Notes: a model not told the origin generated them from the letters alone. Counted from the stretch's first letter, positions 52,011-61,492 are shown. The stretch is DNA of 64,000 nucleotides from Sphingomonas kyeonggiensis (GCF_014204495.1 NZ_JACHLN010000003.1:248001-312000); one strand, 5' to 3'. Made by a program: numbers and translations.

Positions 52011-53411
52011 ATGGGCGATCCGGAATTCGATTTCTGCGTCGTGATCGACGACGACGACGATATCCTGATGGCGTCGCGGCTGTTGCTGCGGCGGCTGTTC
52101 AAGGATGTCGAGGCGGTGCGCAGCCCCGACGAGGCGCTGCCGCTGGTGCGGGCGCGTACGCCCGACGCGGTGCTGCTCGACGCGAACTTCGCGCGCGGCG
52201 CCACCGACGCGAGCGAGGGGCTGGCCTTCCTCGACAAGCTGCTCGCGGTCGATCCCGAGATGGTGGTGGTGATGATCACCGCGCATGGCGGGGTGCAGGT
52301 CGCGGTCTCGGCGATGAAGCGCGGGGCCACCGACTTCGTCTCCAAGCCCTGGTCGAACGAGAAATTGCTGGCGACCGTGCGCACTGCCGCTTCGCTGCGA
52401 CGCTCGCGCAAGGCCGTGGGTGGCGGCAACGCCGCTCCTGCCCCGGCGGCGCAGGCGGGCGCCTCGCCCCTGCTCGGCGATTCGCCGGCGATGGCGCGGG
52501 TCCACTCGCTCATCAGCCGCGCCGGGCCGACCGATGCGAACGTGCTGGTGCTCGGCGAGAACGGCACCGGCAAGGAGCTGGTAGCGCGCGAGCTGCACCG
52601 CCAGTCGCTGCGCGCCAATCAGGTGATGCTGACCGTCGACCTGGGCGCGGTGAGCGAGGAGCTGATCGACAGCGAGCTCTTCGGCCATGTGAAGGGCGCC
52701 TTCACCGATGCGCGGACCGACCGGGTGGGCCGCATCCAGGCGGCGGACGGGGGCACCTTGTTCCTCGACGAGATCGGCAATCTGCCGCTGCGGCTGCAAC
52801 CCAAGCTGCTCACCGTGCTCGAGCAGCGCCAGGTGACGCCGGTCGGCGCCAACAAGCCGGTGCCGGTCAATATCCGCGTGATCGCCGCGACCAACCTGCC
52901 GCCCGAGAAGCTGCGCGACGAGAGCCATTTCCGGCAGGACCTGCTGTTCCGCCTCAACACGGTGGAGATCGACCTGCCGCCGCTGCGCGACCGCCGCGAG
53001 GACGTGCCGCAGCTGATCGAGCATTATCTCCAGCATTACGCCAAGCGCTATGGCCGCCCGGTGCCGGCGCTGAGCCCGGCGGCGCGGATGGCGCTGCTCG
53101 ACCATGACTGGCCGGGCAATGTCCGCGCGCTGCGCCACGCGCTGGAGCGCGCGGTGATCCTGGCGCGCGAAGAGGCGCTGGAGCCCGAGGACTTCGCGCT
53201 GGTCCGCGCGATGCCGCGCGTCGTGCCCGCCGCGGCGATCACCCCGCCCCGCCCGCCCGGCCCTAGCGACGACCTCAACCTCGAGCGGGTGGAGCGCCGG
53301 CTGGTCGAGGAGGCGCTGAAGAAGCACGGCTATAATATCTCGCTGGCCGCCAACGAGCTCGGCCTGTCGCGCGCCGCGCTCTATCGCCGGATGGAGAAGC
53401 ATGGGCTTTGA
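52011..53411 (+). CDS. Sigma-54-dependent response regulator (NtrC family)
   Basis: A 466-residue activator. The receiver domain has the acidic cluster D13-D17 and phosphoacceptor D57 (VLLDANF), with TAHG and SKPW. The AAA+ domain has Walker A GENGTGKE (about 182-189), the sigma-54 loop as GAFTDA (229-234, with D in place of the usual second G), GGTLFLDEIG and the arginine finger region. The C-terminus is a Fis-type helix-turn-helix (NISLAANELGLSRAALYRRM). It overlaps the histidine kinase gene by 11 bases and is divergent from the exporter operon, its likely target. Confidence 0.94.
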   Translation: MGDPEFDFCVVIDDDDDILMASRLLLRRLFKDVEAVRSPDEALPLVRARTPDAVLLDANFARGATDASEGLAFLDKLLAVDPEMVVVMITAHGGVQVAVSAMKRGATDFVSKPWSNEKLLATVRTAASLRRSRKAVGGGNAAPAPAAQAGASPLLGDSPAMARVHSLISRAGPTDANVLVLGENGTGKELVARELHRQSLRANQVMLTVDLGAVSEELIDSELFGHVKGAFTDARTDRVGRIQAADGGTLFLDEIGNLPLRLQPKLLTVLEQRQVTPVGANKPVPVNIRVIAATNLPPEKLRDESHFRQDLLFRLNTVEIDLPPLRDRREDVPQLIEHYLQHYAKRYGRPVPALSPAARMALLDHDWPGNVRALRHALERAVILAREEALEPEDFALVRAMPRVVPAAAITPPRPPGPSDDLNLERVERRLVEEALKKHGYNISLAANELGLSRAALYRRMEKHGL

Positions 53412-54726
53412 CCGGCGCTTCACGCTGGGCCTGATCGCCTGGATCGCCGCGCTGGCCGCGGCGGTGACGGCGGCGGTGCTGAGCTTCCTCACCCCCGGGC
53501 TGGGCGCCGCGCGGATCGTCGCGCTGCTGCTGGTCGCGGGCGCGCTGTGGGGCATGTGGCGGCTGGTATCGCGCACCAATGTCGCGCTCGCCCGCTTCGT
53601 CGAGGCGCTGCGCTTCGACGACACTTCGGCCCGCTTCGGCGGCACCCATGGCGGCGGCTTCGAGGCGCTGGGCACGGCGCTGGACGGCGCGATGGACCGG
53701 CTGCGCGAGCGCCAGATGGCGAGCGCGGCGGAGATGCGCTTCCTCGAGGCGCTGGTCGACGACATGCCGGTGGCGCTGCTGACCATCGACGGCGAGGGCC
53801 ATGTCGACCCCGCCAACAAGGCGGCGCGGCGGCTGTTCCGCGGCGCGCCGGGCACGCGGGCCGAGGACTATGCCGTCTATGGCGCGACGCTGGCAAAGCG
53901 GCTGGCGGGCGGCGATGCGGCCGAGGAGATCCTGTTGCTGGCGATCGAGGGGCGGACGCAGCGCGTGCTGGTCCGCTCGGGCACGCTCGAGCGGCTCGGC
54001 CGCAGCATCCGTGCGGTGACGGTGCAGCCGATCCAGGGCACGCTCGATGCCGTGGAGATGGCGGCGCAGACCGACCTGGTGCGCGTGCTGACCCATGAGA
54101 TCCTCAACTCGCTGACCCCGGTGACTTCGCTGGCGGCGACGGCGGCGGACCTGCTCGACGATCCCGAACTGGCCGGCAACCCGCGGATCGGCGATGCGCG
54201 CGCGGCGGTCTCCACCCTTGCCCGGCGTGCGCATGGGCTGGGGCATTTCATCGAGGCCTATCGCGCGGTGGCGCATACCCCCGAGCTGCAGCGCCAGACC
54301 TTCGCCGCCCAGCCCTGGGCCGAGGAACTGGGCCGCATCTTCGCCGCGCGCGAGCCCGAGGTTCCGCTGACGATCGAAGTCACCCCGGCGAGGCTGGCAC
54401 TGGAGGCCGATCCCGACCTGCTCGCCCAGGTGCTGATCAACCTGCTCCAGAACGCGGCCCAGGCGATGGCCGGCCAGGACCGCCCGCCCCGCCTCGCGCT
54501 GCGCATGTTCGCCGAGCATGACGCGCTGGTGATCGAAGTGGAGGACAATGGCCCCGGCGTGCCCGAAGGGCTGCGCCAGGACGTGTTCCTGCCCTTCTTC
54601 ACCACCCGCGCGACGGGGACCGGCGTGGGGCTGAACCTCGCGCGGCAGATCGTAGTGGCGCATGGCGGGAGCATCGATGTGGGCGATGCCGCTGGTGGCG
54701 GGGCGGTGTTCCGGATCTTGATTTAG
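53401..54726 (+). CDS. Sensor histidine kinase
   Basis: A 441-residue membrane kinase. Two spans lie at about residues 8-30 and 38-55 with almost no periplasmic loop, so sensing is likely in or near the membrane. A PAS-like part (about 115-220) follows. The phosphoacceptor is H232 in LTHEILNSLTP, and the ATP-binding part has NLLQNAAQAM, VEDNGPGVP and GTGVGLNLARQIV. It overlaps the response regulator gene and should phosphorylate D57 of that protein. Confidence 0.93.
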   Translation: MGFDRRFTLGLIAWIAALAAAVTAAVLSFLTPGLGAARIVALLLVAGALWGMWRLVSRTNVALARFVEALRFDDTSARFGGTHGGGFEALGTALDGAMDRLRERQMASAAEMRFLEALVDDMPVALLTIDGEGHVDPANKAARRLFRGAPGTRAEDYAVYGATLAKRLAGGDAAEEILLLAIEGRTQRVLVRSGTLERLGRSIRAVTVQPIQGTLDAVEMAAQTDLVRVLTHEILNSLTPVTSLAATAADLLDDPELAGNPRIGDARAAVSTLARRAHGLGHFIEAYRAVAHTPELQRQTFAAQPWAEELGRIFAAREPEVPLTIEVTPARLALEADPDLLAQVLINLLQNAAQAMAGQDRPPRLALRMFAEHDALVIEVEDNGPGVPEGLRQDVFLPFFTTRATGTGVGLNLARQIVVAHGGSIDVGDAAGGGAVFRILI

Positions 54727-54951
54727 GGTTTGGGCGTTGTGTCGCGAGGTCCGGTATTGGGCCGGGTGCGGACTGGCAGCTTTGCGGCTTGGGACTGGCA
54801 AAGCCAGCTTCTGATACTCTGGGAATTCCGGCGTGCTCGAACGATTTCACCGCAGATTTGCCGTGGTGATTTCCAAAGATTGAGCGTGAGGAAGTCCGGC
54901 CATCCTTCCAGACATTCGCAAAGCGCGTGGCGACCGGGCGAAGCTGCAAGG

Positions 54952-54994
54952 TAAAAAGGACTGGCGGGCGGACGATTGCGCGCCCGGCCGCCAG
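54952..54994 (-). terminator. Terminator after the N-acetylglucosamine-type TonB receptor gene
   Basis: On the minus strand CTGGCGG and the matching CCGCCAG arm close a GC-rich stem with bulges, followed by TCCTTTTTACC. It lies 17 bases after the stop at 55011. The rest of the 284-base gap to the kinase gene shows nothing. Confidence 0.75.
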
Positions 54995-55010
54995 CCCAGG
55001 GGTTGGAGGG

Positions 55011-57716
55011 TCAGAAGTTCACATTGACGGTCGCGAGGAGCTTGCGGCCGTTCTTGTAAACGCCGCGCGGCAGGCGCTGCGTGTTGGCATAGGCGTAGTA
55101 TTGGCTGTCGGTCAGGTTCATGCCCGAGACGGTCAGCCCGATTTCCTTGGTGATGTTGTAGGTGGCCGACACGTCGACGTTGGCGGCGTCGCGGACGTAC
55201 ATCTGGTCACCGCGGTCGATGCCGGTGAAGTATTTCGAGCGCCAGGTATAGGTCGCGCGCAAGGCGATCGGGCCGGTCTCGAAGAACGGGCTCAGGCTCG
55301 CCTGGTGGCGCGAGTTATAGGGCAGGTCGCCGCCGGTGCTCGCCTTGCCATCCGAGTAGGTATAGTTGGCGAGGATGCCCAGGCCGAAGGGCAGGCTCTG
55401 CTGATAGGCGATGGCGAAGCCCTTCACCTCGGCCGAGCCGGCGTTAAACGGCCGGGCGATCTGATAGGTCGTCACTGCATTGCGCGACGAATTGAAGTGC
55501 TGCTCCGGGGCGGTCTGCTGCAGGATGTAGTTGCTGATGTCCTTGTAGAACACCTCGCCCGACAGGATCGCCCGCGGCGCCAGATACCATTCGAGCGACG
55601 CGTTGAAGTTGTTCGACTTGTAGGGCTTCAGGTCCGGATTGCCGCCGCCGCCGGTGCCGATCTGGTCCGACAGCCAGAAATAGTTGGTCATGTCGGCATA
55701 GTTCGGGCGGGCGATCACCTGCGCCGCGGCGAAGCGGAAGATCAGGTCCTTCTTCACATCGGCGATGATGTTCACGCTGGGCAGGACATTGTCGTAGCTC
55801 GACTTGGTCGTCTGCCACACCCAGTCGGCCTGCGCGCTGCAGGTCGCGCCCGGCTTGCAGACATAGCCCGCACTGTCGGTGCTGGTGTGGACGTAGCGCA
55901 CGCCGAAATTGCCGCGGAAGCCGCCGGCGTCGAAGTTCGCCTGGGCGTAGAAGGCGTGGATCTGCTCGTTGATGTCCCAGTTGCCGGCGGTGAATTCCGA
56001 AGCCGCGAACTTGGACGGGGTCGGCAGGCCCGGGCGGCCCTGGACATAGTTCACCATCGAATCGCCGTTGATGATGAAGCGGCCGGCCATCTGGTCGTTG
56101 ATGCCGTCGAAGCCGGACAGGTAATTGTCCTTGACGGTGCGGGTGTCGAAGTTGCTCGCCGGCACGGCCAGGCCGGTCAGCGCGATGCCCTCATATTCCT
56201 GGGCGGTCTCGTGCTTGCGATACTTGTAGCCGAGCTGGATGCGCTTGAGCACGCCATCGAACTTCAGGCCGAAATCGACCTGGCCATAGCGCTCCTTGTC
56301 AGTGGTCGGCTTGTTGACCAGGTTGCCGCTCCAGCCCGGATCGGTCGCGAAGGCGGCCGGGTTGCCAAGCACGTTGCTGGTGTAGCTGATCGTGCCGGGC
56401 TTGTCGGGCGCGCCGCTGATGTCGACGGTGTAGTTCGCCCAGTTGAGGAACTCGAGGAACACCTGCTTCTTGGTGCCGCCGTCCGCATCGGACACGCCGC
56501 CCTCGACGTTCAGGTCCCAGTGCACGTCGTCCCAGCCGATCTGGCCGTGGAAGGTCTGCGAGTGCATCTCGGCGACGCGATACTGCGCATCGAGCACCGA
56601 GAGCGCGTTGTTGAAGGTCGCCGACTTGACGATGCCGTCCTGCACGTTGAGCCCGGTCAGGCGACCGGCGCTGTTCCAAGTGTTGCCCGGGAAGGCGTAC
56701 ATCGACTGGTTGAGATTGTCATAGGTAGCGTCGATGCGCAGCCAGTCGGCGGTGATCGTCAGCTGGTCGACCGGCTTCCACTGGGCGGTGGCCGAATAGG
56801 TCAGGCGCTCGCGGCCCTGCTCGAAATAGGAAGTGCCGAACGCGTTCGGGAACTTGGCGTTCGGATTGGCGAGCAGGGTGGTAGCGCAGGTGCCGGTGCA
56901 CTGGCCGGTGCCGGTGATCTGCTTGGTCGGATCCGGATTGACCGGGATCATGCTCTGCGGGAGCGAGCTGGTCAGCGCGTCGTTGGCGCCGTTCCAGAAG
57001 TTGGCGTTGATCGTGCCATAGGCCTCGAGGCCGTCACGGCGCAGCCGGTCCTTGGTGCGCTGGAACGAGGCGAGGACGCCGAAGGTCTTGCTCGCATTGT
57101 GCCAGCTGACCAGCGCCGAGCCCTGGACGTCGCCCTTTTCCGAGCGGTCATTGTAGAGATAGCCGAGCGAGCCGGCGACCACGAAGGGCTTGAGCTCGAG
57201 CGGCTTGCGGGTGAGCACGTTGACGGTGCCGCCCACCGAGCCTTCGTCGATCCGCGGCTCGGGCGACTTGTAGACGTCGACGCGGTTGACCAGCTGCGGC
57301 GCGAGCAGCGCATAGTTGAAGGTGCGGCCCGGCGAATCGAGGATGAACCAGTCAGCCGAGGCCACGGTCTGGCCGTTGAGCAGGGTGCGGTTCAGCGCCG
57401 GATCGGTGCCGAGGATCGAGACCTTCTCGCCCTGGCCGAACTGGCGGTCGACGGTGACGCCCGGAACCAGCGTCAGCGCTTCGGCGACGTTGGTGTTGGG
57501 GAACTTGCCGACATCCTCGGACGAAACCGAGTCGATGATCGCATCGGCCTTGCGCTTGGCATCGATCGACTGCGCGAGCGAGGCGCGGAAGCCGGTGACG
57601 ACGATCTCGCCTTCATCGGCGGGCTGGGCAGTGGTGTCGCTGGTCTGTGCATGCGCGGCGCCGGTGAGCAGCGCCATGGCGCTGGCCGTGCCGATAAGAA
57701 ATCCCCGGATTCCCAT
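55011..57716 (-). CDS. TonB-dependent receptor, oligosaccharide type (probable N-acetylglucosamine/chitin)
   Basis: A 901-residue outer-membrane receptor with signal peptide MGIRGFLIGTASAMALLTGAAHAQ. TonB box candidate EIVVTGFRASLAQSIDAKR is the form seen in Caulobacter/sphingomonad sugar receptors; the plug has IIDSVSSEDVGKFPNTNVAEAL and VPGVTVDR. The barrel ends RKLLATVNVNF with terminal phenylalanine. It is divergent from a GntR regulator followed by nagA, so a chitin-derived amino sugar is the likely ligand. That follows from context, not from the receptor sequence alone. Confidence 0.93.
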   Translation of the reverse strand: MGIRGFLIGTASAMALLTGAAHAQTSDTTAQPADEGEIVVTGFRASLAQSIDAKRKADAIIDSVSSEDVGKFPNTNVAEALTLVPGVTVDRQFGQGEKVSILGTDPALNRTLLNGQTVASADWFILDSPGRTFNYALLAPQLVNRVDVYKSPEPRIDEGSVGGTVNVLTRKPLELKPFVVAGSLGYLYNDRSEKGDVQGSALVSWHNASKTFGVLASFQRTKDRLRRDGLEAYGTINANFWNGANDALTSSLPQSMIPVNPDPTKQITGTGQCTGTCATTLLANPNAKFPNAFGTSYFEQGRERLTYSATAQWKPVDQLTITADWLRIDATYDNLNQSMYAFPGNTWNSAGRLTGLNVQDGIVKSATFNNALSVLDAQYRVAEMHSQTFHGQIGWDDVHWDLNVEGGVSDADGGTKKQVFLEFLNWANYTVDISGAPDKPGTISYTSNVLGNPAAFATDPGWSGNLVNKPTTDKERYGQVDFGLKFDGVLKRIQLGYKYRKHETAQEYEGIALTGLAVPASNFDTRTVKDNYLSGFDGINDQMAGRFIINGDSMVNYVQGRPGLPTPSKFAASEFTAGNWDINEQIHAFYAQANFDAGGFRGNFGVRYVHTSTDSAGYVCKPGATCSAQADWVWQTTKSSYDNVLPSVNIIADVKKDLIFRFAAAQVIARPNYADMTNYFWLSDQIGTGGGGNPDLKPYKSNNFNASLEWYLAPRAILSGEVFYKDISNYILQQTAPEQHFNSSRNAVTTYQIARPFNAGSAEVKGFAIAYQQSLPFGLGILANYTYSDGKASTGGDLPYNSRHQASLSPFFETGPIALRATYTWRSKYFTGIDRGDQMYVRDAANVDVSATYNITKEIGLTVSGMNLTDSQYYAYANTQRLPRGVYKNGRKLLATVNVNF

Positions 57717-57763
57717 GTCTCATCCCCTTGGTCAGATGTTTCTGAACTTCCTTTTATTCCTTG

Positions 57764-57807
57764 TGGTACGTCGTTGGTATACCAGTCGCGTACCAATATC
57801 CGTACCA
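57764..57807. promoter_or_regulatory. GntR operator array near the receptor gene
   Basis: A symmetric unit holds TGGTAC (57764-57769), the palindrome TGGTATACCA (57775-57784) and GTACCA (57790-57795), with equal five-base gaps, then another GTACCA (57802-57807). Same-strand half-sites are 11 or 12 bp apart, one helical turn. It lies 50-90 bases upstream of the receptor start. Confidence 0.75.
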
Positions 57808-57882
57808 TTCCTTAGGTAATGAAGGTCGTCAAGACGGATTCTTACATTGGGATTACAGTCCTCTGAAATTTTCTACTGACAA

Positions 57883-57899
57883 TGGTACGTTAGTGGTAC
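57883..57899. promoter_or_regulatory. Second GntR operator near the regulator gene
   Basis: TGGTAC occurs twice, 11 bp apart (57883-57888 and 57894-57899), about 40 bases upstream of the regulator start. It probably serves autoregulation. Confidence 0.6.
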
Positions 57900-57938
57900 T
57901 AGTGTTGCATAAGGCGCACAGCCGTTTATGGGGAAGCC

Positions 57939-58682
57939 ATGCCGCTGCTGGCAAAAACGATCAGGCCGTTCGATGGCCGGGGAAAAGGGCCGCTATACCG
58001 GCAGCTCGAGAACGCGTTGCGCGAAGCCCTGCTCGACAACCTGCTCAAGCCGAATGAAGCGCTGCCCGCCGAACGGGATCTGGCTGCGGACCTCTCGGTC
58101 TCTCGGATCACCTTGCGCAAGGCGATCGACAAGCTGGTCGACGAGGGGCTGCTTGTCCGCCGCCACGGCGCGGGTACCTTCGTGGCCAGCCGGGTCGAAA
58201 AGCAGTTCGCCAAGCTCTCGTCCTTCTCGGAAGATATGGCCTCGCGCGGGCGGACCGTGCGCAGCGAATGGCTGATCCGCACCGCTAGCGCGGTGACGGG
58301 CGAGGAATCGCTCACCTTCGGCCTGAGCCCGGGCACCGAAGTCTATCGCTTCCACCGCATCCGCTATGCCGACGACGTGCCGATGGCGCTCGAATTCGCG
58401 ATCATCCCAGGCTTCGGCCTGCCGGGGATCGAGGCGGTCAGCTCCTCGCTGTACGCCGCGCTCGAAGCGACCGGAAATCGCCCCGTTCGGGCGCTCCAGC
58501 GATTGCGCGCTGCCCTGTGCGACGCAGAACGGGCGGCCCTGCTCGGCGTCGAGGTGGGCGCGCCCGTGCTCTATATCGAGCGGCGCGGCTTCCTGGCGGA
58601 TGGCCGGGTAATCGAGGCGACGACCAGCTGGTATCGCGGCGACGCCTATGACTTCGTCGCCGAACTCGACACACGCGGCTAA
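57939..58682 (+). CDS. GntR/UTRA-family repressor, probable amino-sugar regulator
   Basis: A 247-residue regulator. The winged helix-turn-helix spans about residues 15-85 (PAERDLAADLSVSRITLRKAIDKLVDEGLLVRRHGAGTFV); the UTRA effector domain follows from about 105 with VYRFHRIRYADDVPMALEF. GGGGAAG provides the ribosome site. Placed between a sugar-type TonB receptor and nagA, it fits the NagQ/NagR role: release from DNA on binding an amino-sugar phosphate. The GGTAC half-sites on its 5' side are its likely operators. Confidence 0.92.
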   Translation: MPLLAKTIRPFDGRGKGPLYRQLENALREALLDNLLKPNEALPAERDLAADLSVSRITLRKAIDKLVDEGLLVRRHGAGTFVASRVEKQFAKLSSFSEDMASRGRTVRSEWLIRTASAVTGEESLTFGLSPGTEVYRFHRIRYADDVPMALEFAIIPGFGLPGIEAVSSSLYAALEATGNRPVRALQRLRAALCDAERAALLGVEVGAPVLYIERRGFLADGRVIEATTSWYRGDAYDFVAELDTRG

Positions 58683-58763
58683 GCCGATGATCTCCTCCCA
58701 TCCGCGCCGCGGGACCATCCGCGCGCACGCCGATCGGTTTACCCAGACGACCGGGAAGATACG

Positions 58764-59888
58764 ATGCGGGCGCTGATTCCCATGCGCGCGCTGGTGGACG
58801 GCGCACTGCAGACCGGCATCGCCGTGCTGGTCGATGGAGCGCGCATCGTCGACCTGGTTCCTGCCGACGCCCTTCCCCCGGATGCCGTGCCGGAGTCCCT
58901 GCCGGGCACGCTGGTCCCCGGCTTCATCGATACCCAGGTGAACGGCGGTGGCGGCGTACTGTTCAACGATGCACCCACCGTCGCGGGCATCGCCGCGATT
59001 GGTGCGGCGCACCGCCGCTTCGGCACCACCGGGTTCCTGCCGACGCTCATCAGCGACGATCTCGACGTGATCCGTCGCGCAGTCGCGGCAGTCGATGCCG
59101 CGATCGAAGCGGGCGTGCCGGGGGTGCTCGGCATCCACATCGAGGGTCCGTTCCTCAACGTCGATCGCAAGGGCATCCATTCGGCCGAGAAGATCCGCCC
59201 GCTGGACGAGGACGGCATGGCAGCGCTGACCGGCCTGAAGCGCGGCCGCACCCTAATCACGCTCGCGCCCGAGCGCGTCTCCCCAGAGCAAATCGAATCC
59301 CTTGTCGCCGCCGGCGCGGTCGTCTCGGCCGGGCATACCAATGCCAGCTATATCCAGGCCAAGGCGGCGGTGGCTGCCGGCATGCGCGGCGTGACCCACT
59401 TGTTCAACGCGATGTCGCCGCTCGGTTCGCGCGAGCCGGGGATGGTCGGCGCTTCGCTCGATTCGCCTGAACTGACATGCGGCCTGATTGTCGATGGTCA
59501 TCATGTGAGCCCCGCGACGCTTCGCCTAGCGCTACGTTGCAAGCCCAGCAGCGGCTTCATGCTGGTGACCGACGCGATGCCCTCGGTCGGCTCGGTTGCG
59601 AGCGAATTCCTGCTTCAGGGCCGCCGCATCACCGTGAAGGACGGGGCTTGCCGCAGCGACGACGGGACGCTGGCCGGCTCGCATCTCGACATGGCGGCCG
59701 CGGTGCGAAACGCGATGTCGATGCTCGGTCTCGACATCGCGACGGCGGTGGAGTTGGCGAGCGCTAGCCCCGCTGCGCTGATCGGCCTGGCTCGTACGCG
59801 CGGCCGCATTGCCGCCGGCCTTTTGGCGGACCTCGTGCTGCTCGACGACGCAGGAAAGGTCATTGCGACCTGGATCGGCGGGAGCTAG
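58764..59888 (+). CDS. nagA: N-acetylglucosamine-6-phosphate deacetylase
   Basis: A 374-residue amidohydrolase. PGFIDTQVNGGGG (residues 52-64) is the NagA version of the first metal motif, E127 (HIEGPF), H191 (AGHTNA) and H212 (THLFNAMSP) bind metal and D270 (LVTDAM) is the catalytic base. It turns N-acetylglucosamine 6-phosphate into glucosamine 6-phosphate and acetate. It begins 81 bases after the GntR gene. The kinase and deaminase (nagK/nagB) that complete the route are not in the window. Confidence 0.96.
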   Translation: MRALIPMRALVDGALQTGIAVLVDGARIVDLVPADALPPDAVPESLPGTLVPGFIDTQVNGGGGVLFNDAPTVAGIAAIGAAHRRFGTTGFLPTLISDDLDVIRRAVAAVDAAIEAGVPGVLGIHIEGPFLNVDRKGIHSAEKIRPLDEDGMAALTGLKRGRTLITLAPERVSPEQIESLVAAGAVVSAGHTNASYIQAKAAVAAGMRGVTHLFNAMSPLGSREPGMVGASLDSPELTCGLIVDGHHVSPATLRLALRCKPSSGFMLVTDAMPSVGSVASEFLLQGRRITVKDGACRSDDGTLAGSHLDMAAAVRNAMSMLGLDIATAVELASASPAALIGLARTRGRIAAGLLADLVLLDDAGKVIATWIGGS

Positions 59889-60014
59889 CCTATCCCCTAA
59901 CAGGCCCGAACCGGACAGTGGTTTCATAGTTTGTCCTGCGCGAAAGTTGTCGGCCGGCCAACCACCCGTTCGCGGTCTTTCCGCGGCGCGACGGCTGATC
60001 CTAAACCGGCCGCG

Positions 60015-61445
60015 CTACGCCGCCACAGCGACGGAAGGGGCCTCCAGGGCCTCGCGCAGGGCAGGCAGGCGGGAACGGCTGACCGGCAGCGACACCCCTT
60101 CGCTCAAGTGCAGCCGCCAGCGGTCGCCGTCGCGTTCCAGCCGTTGCACCCGGGACAGGTTTGCGATCACGGACCGATGGATGCGCTGGAAGCCTGCCGG
60201 CAATTGGCTCGCAAGCCCGTCGAGGCGCGCCGCGTGCAGCAGGCTGCGTCCGCCAGCCAGTCGCAGTTCGACATAATCGTCAGCGCCCACCACGGCCAGG
60301 ATCTCCGCGATCGGCACCAATTCGACGCCACGCGCCGAAGCCACCGTCAGTCGGTCAGGCTGGCTGGCCGCACGCGTCAGGGCGGCTTCGCGGCCGCGAT
60401 CATCGCGACCAAGACGCACGACCTCGACCATCAGCAACGGCAGCACGAGCCCGGCAGCGAGCAGAAAGTAGGAAAGATCGGTGAACCATTCGGGAAGGCC
60501 GAGGGCCAGCGCCAGAAAAAGTGTGAGATAGGCAAGCGTCGGCCGCGCGCCGGGGAGCCGCCGCCACGCGCCTGCCGCAGCCGGCAGGGCGGCAAGTGCA
60601 ACGCCCAGGATGAGTGCCCATATCGTCTTCACGTCAAAGCCCGGCAGCAGAGCAGTCGCGCCCACAAGACCAAGGGAGAAGCCGGTGATGACGCCGCGTC
60701 TTCCGGGCAGGAACCTGGTGGAGACGTAGCGCACCAGCAGGACCGCGAAGATCGCCGCCAGCACCCAGATGGCGCTCATCCGCCAGGCGTGCAGAGGATA
60801 GGAATAGTCGAACAGCGTTCGCAGGCTCTCGACAATGGCCTGCAGCGTCGCAACGCTCGCCATGGCAGCCAGGATCAGGCTGGTCCCGGTGCGGCGCATG
60901 GCGTGGATGACCCCGAAGCCAAATGCCGCGGCCAGCAATGTGCCGGCTGCCAGGAAGGTGATAGCCAGCGGCGCGATGCGCGGCGGATACGGATAGGGCA
61001 AGACGGCAACGGCACTCATCGGCCGTGCGAAACGCAGGCCGCCGTGAAACGACGACAGGCGGAGCACCAACACGTTCTCGCCGTCCCGCCAGATGACTTC
61101 GCGGATGGGGAAGATCGCCTGGTAGCGCCCGGGTATCTCTTCCTGCGCCGCGCTGCCGGGGCGACCGTTCGCGCCAAGACGCTTCCCATTGAGCCAGGCT
61201 TCCGACGAAGCGACACCCGCCACATAGAGGACGCGCGGACGGGTATCCGCCGGGGCCTGGACGATAGACCGGATCCAGATTTCCCGCCCTTGCGGATCGA
61301 CGACATCGGCAATCGGCCGGCAATCGCCGAGTACTGGGCCGGCCGGACTGGCCACGCCATGACAGGCTTGCCACGCGCCGCCCTGAGCGTGCGCCGGGGA
61401 CATGAATATCGCCAGGAGGAAGGTGAAAAACGGGATTCGCCACAT
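60015..61445 (-). CDS. Membrane-bound LytTR transcription regulator
   Basis: A 476-residue protein. After a signal peptide (residues 1-20) comes a periplasmic beta-rich part (about 25-150) with WIRSIVQAPADTRPRVLYVAGV and SEAWLNGKRLG, similar to the sugar-binding-like 7TMR-DISM extracellular domain. Seven or so membrane spans follow (about 160-355), then a LytTR DNA-binding domain (about 375-470) with GVELVPIAEILAVVGADDYVEL and FQRIHRSVIANLSRV. This places a DNA-binding domain on a membrane receptor: signal and output in one chain. The stop is convergent with nagA; the start is divergent from the next hydrolase gene. Confidence 0.87.
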   Translation of the reverse strand: MWRIPFFTFLLAIFMSPAHAQGGAWQACHGVASPAGPVLGDCRPIADVVDPQGREIWIRSIVQAPADTRPRVLYVAGVASSEAWLNGKRLGANGRPGSAAQEEIPGRYQAIFPIREVIWRDGENVLVLRLSSFHGGLRFARPMSAVAVLPYPYPPRIAPLAITFLAAGTLLAAAFGFGVIHAMRRTGTSLILAAMASVATLQAIVESLRTLFDYSYPLHAWRMSAIWVLAAIFAVLLVRYVSTRFLPGRRGVITGFSLGLVGATALLPGFDVKTIWALILGVALAALPAAAGAWRRLPGARPTLAYLTLFLALALGLPEWFTDLSYFLLAAGLVLPLLMVEVVRLGRDDRGREAALTRAASQPDRLTVASARGVELVPIAEILAVVGADDYVELRLAGGRSLLHAARLDGLASQLPAGFQRIHRSVIANLSRVQRLERDGDRWRLHLSEGVSLPVSRSRLPALREALEAPSVAVAA

Positions 61446-61461
61446 GCACCCCCTCTAGGCT

Positions 61462-61492
61462 GCCGTTCGCCGGGATGCACCGCCATTCGCCG
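61462..61492. promoter_or_regulatory. Direct repeat, candidate LytTR site
   Basis: GCCGTTCGCCG (61462-61472) and GCCATTCGCCG (61482-61492) differ at one base and are 20 bp apart, two helical turns, in the gap between the divergent LytTR and hydrolase genes. The core CCGTTCG fits the loose LytTR half-site pattern. Confidence 0.5.
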
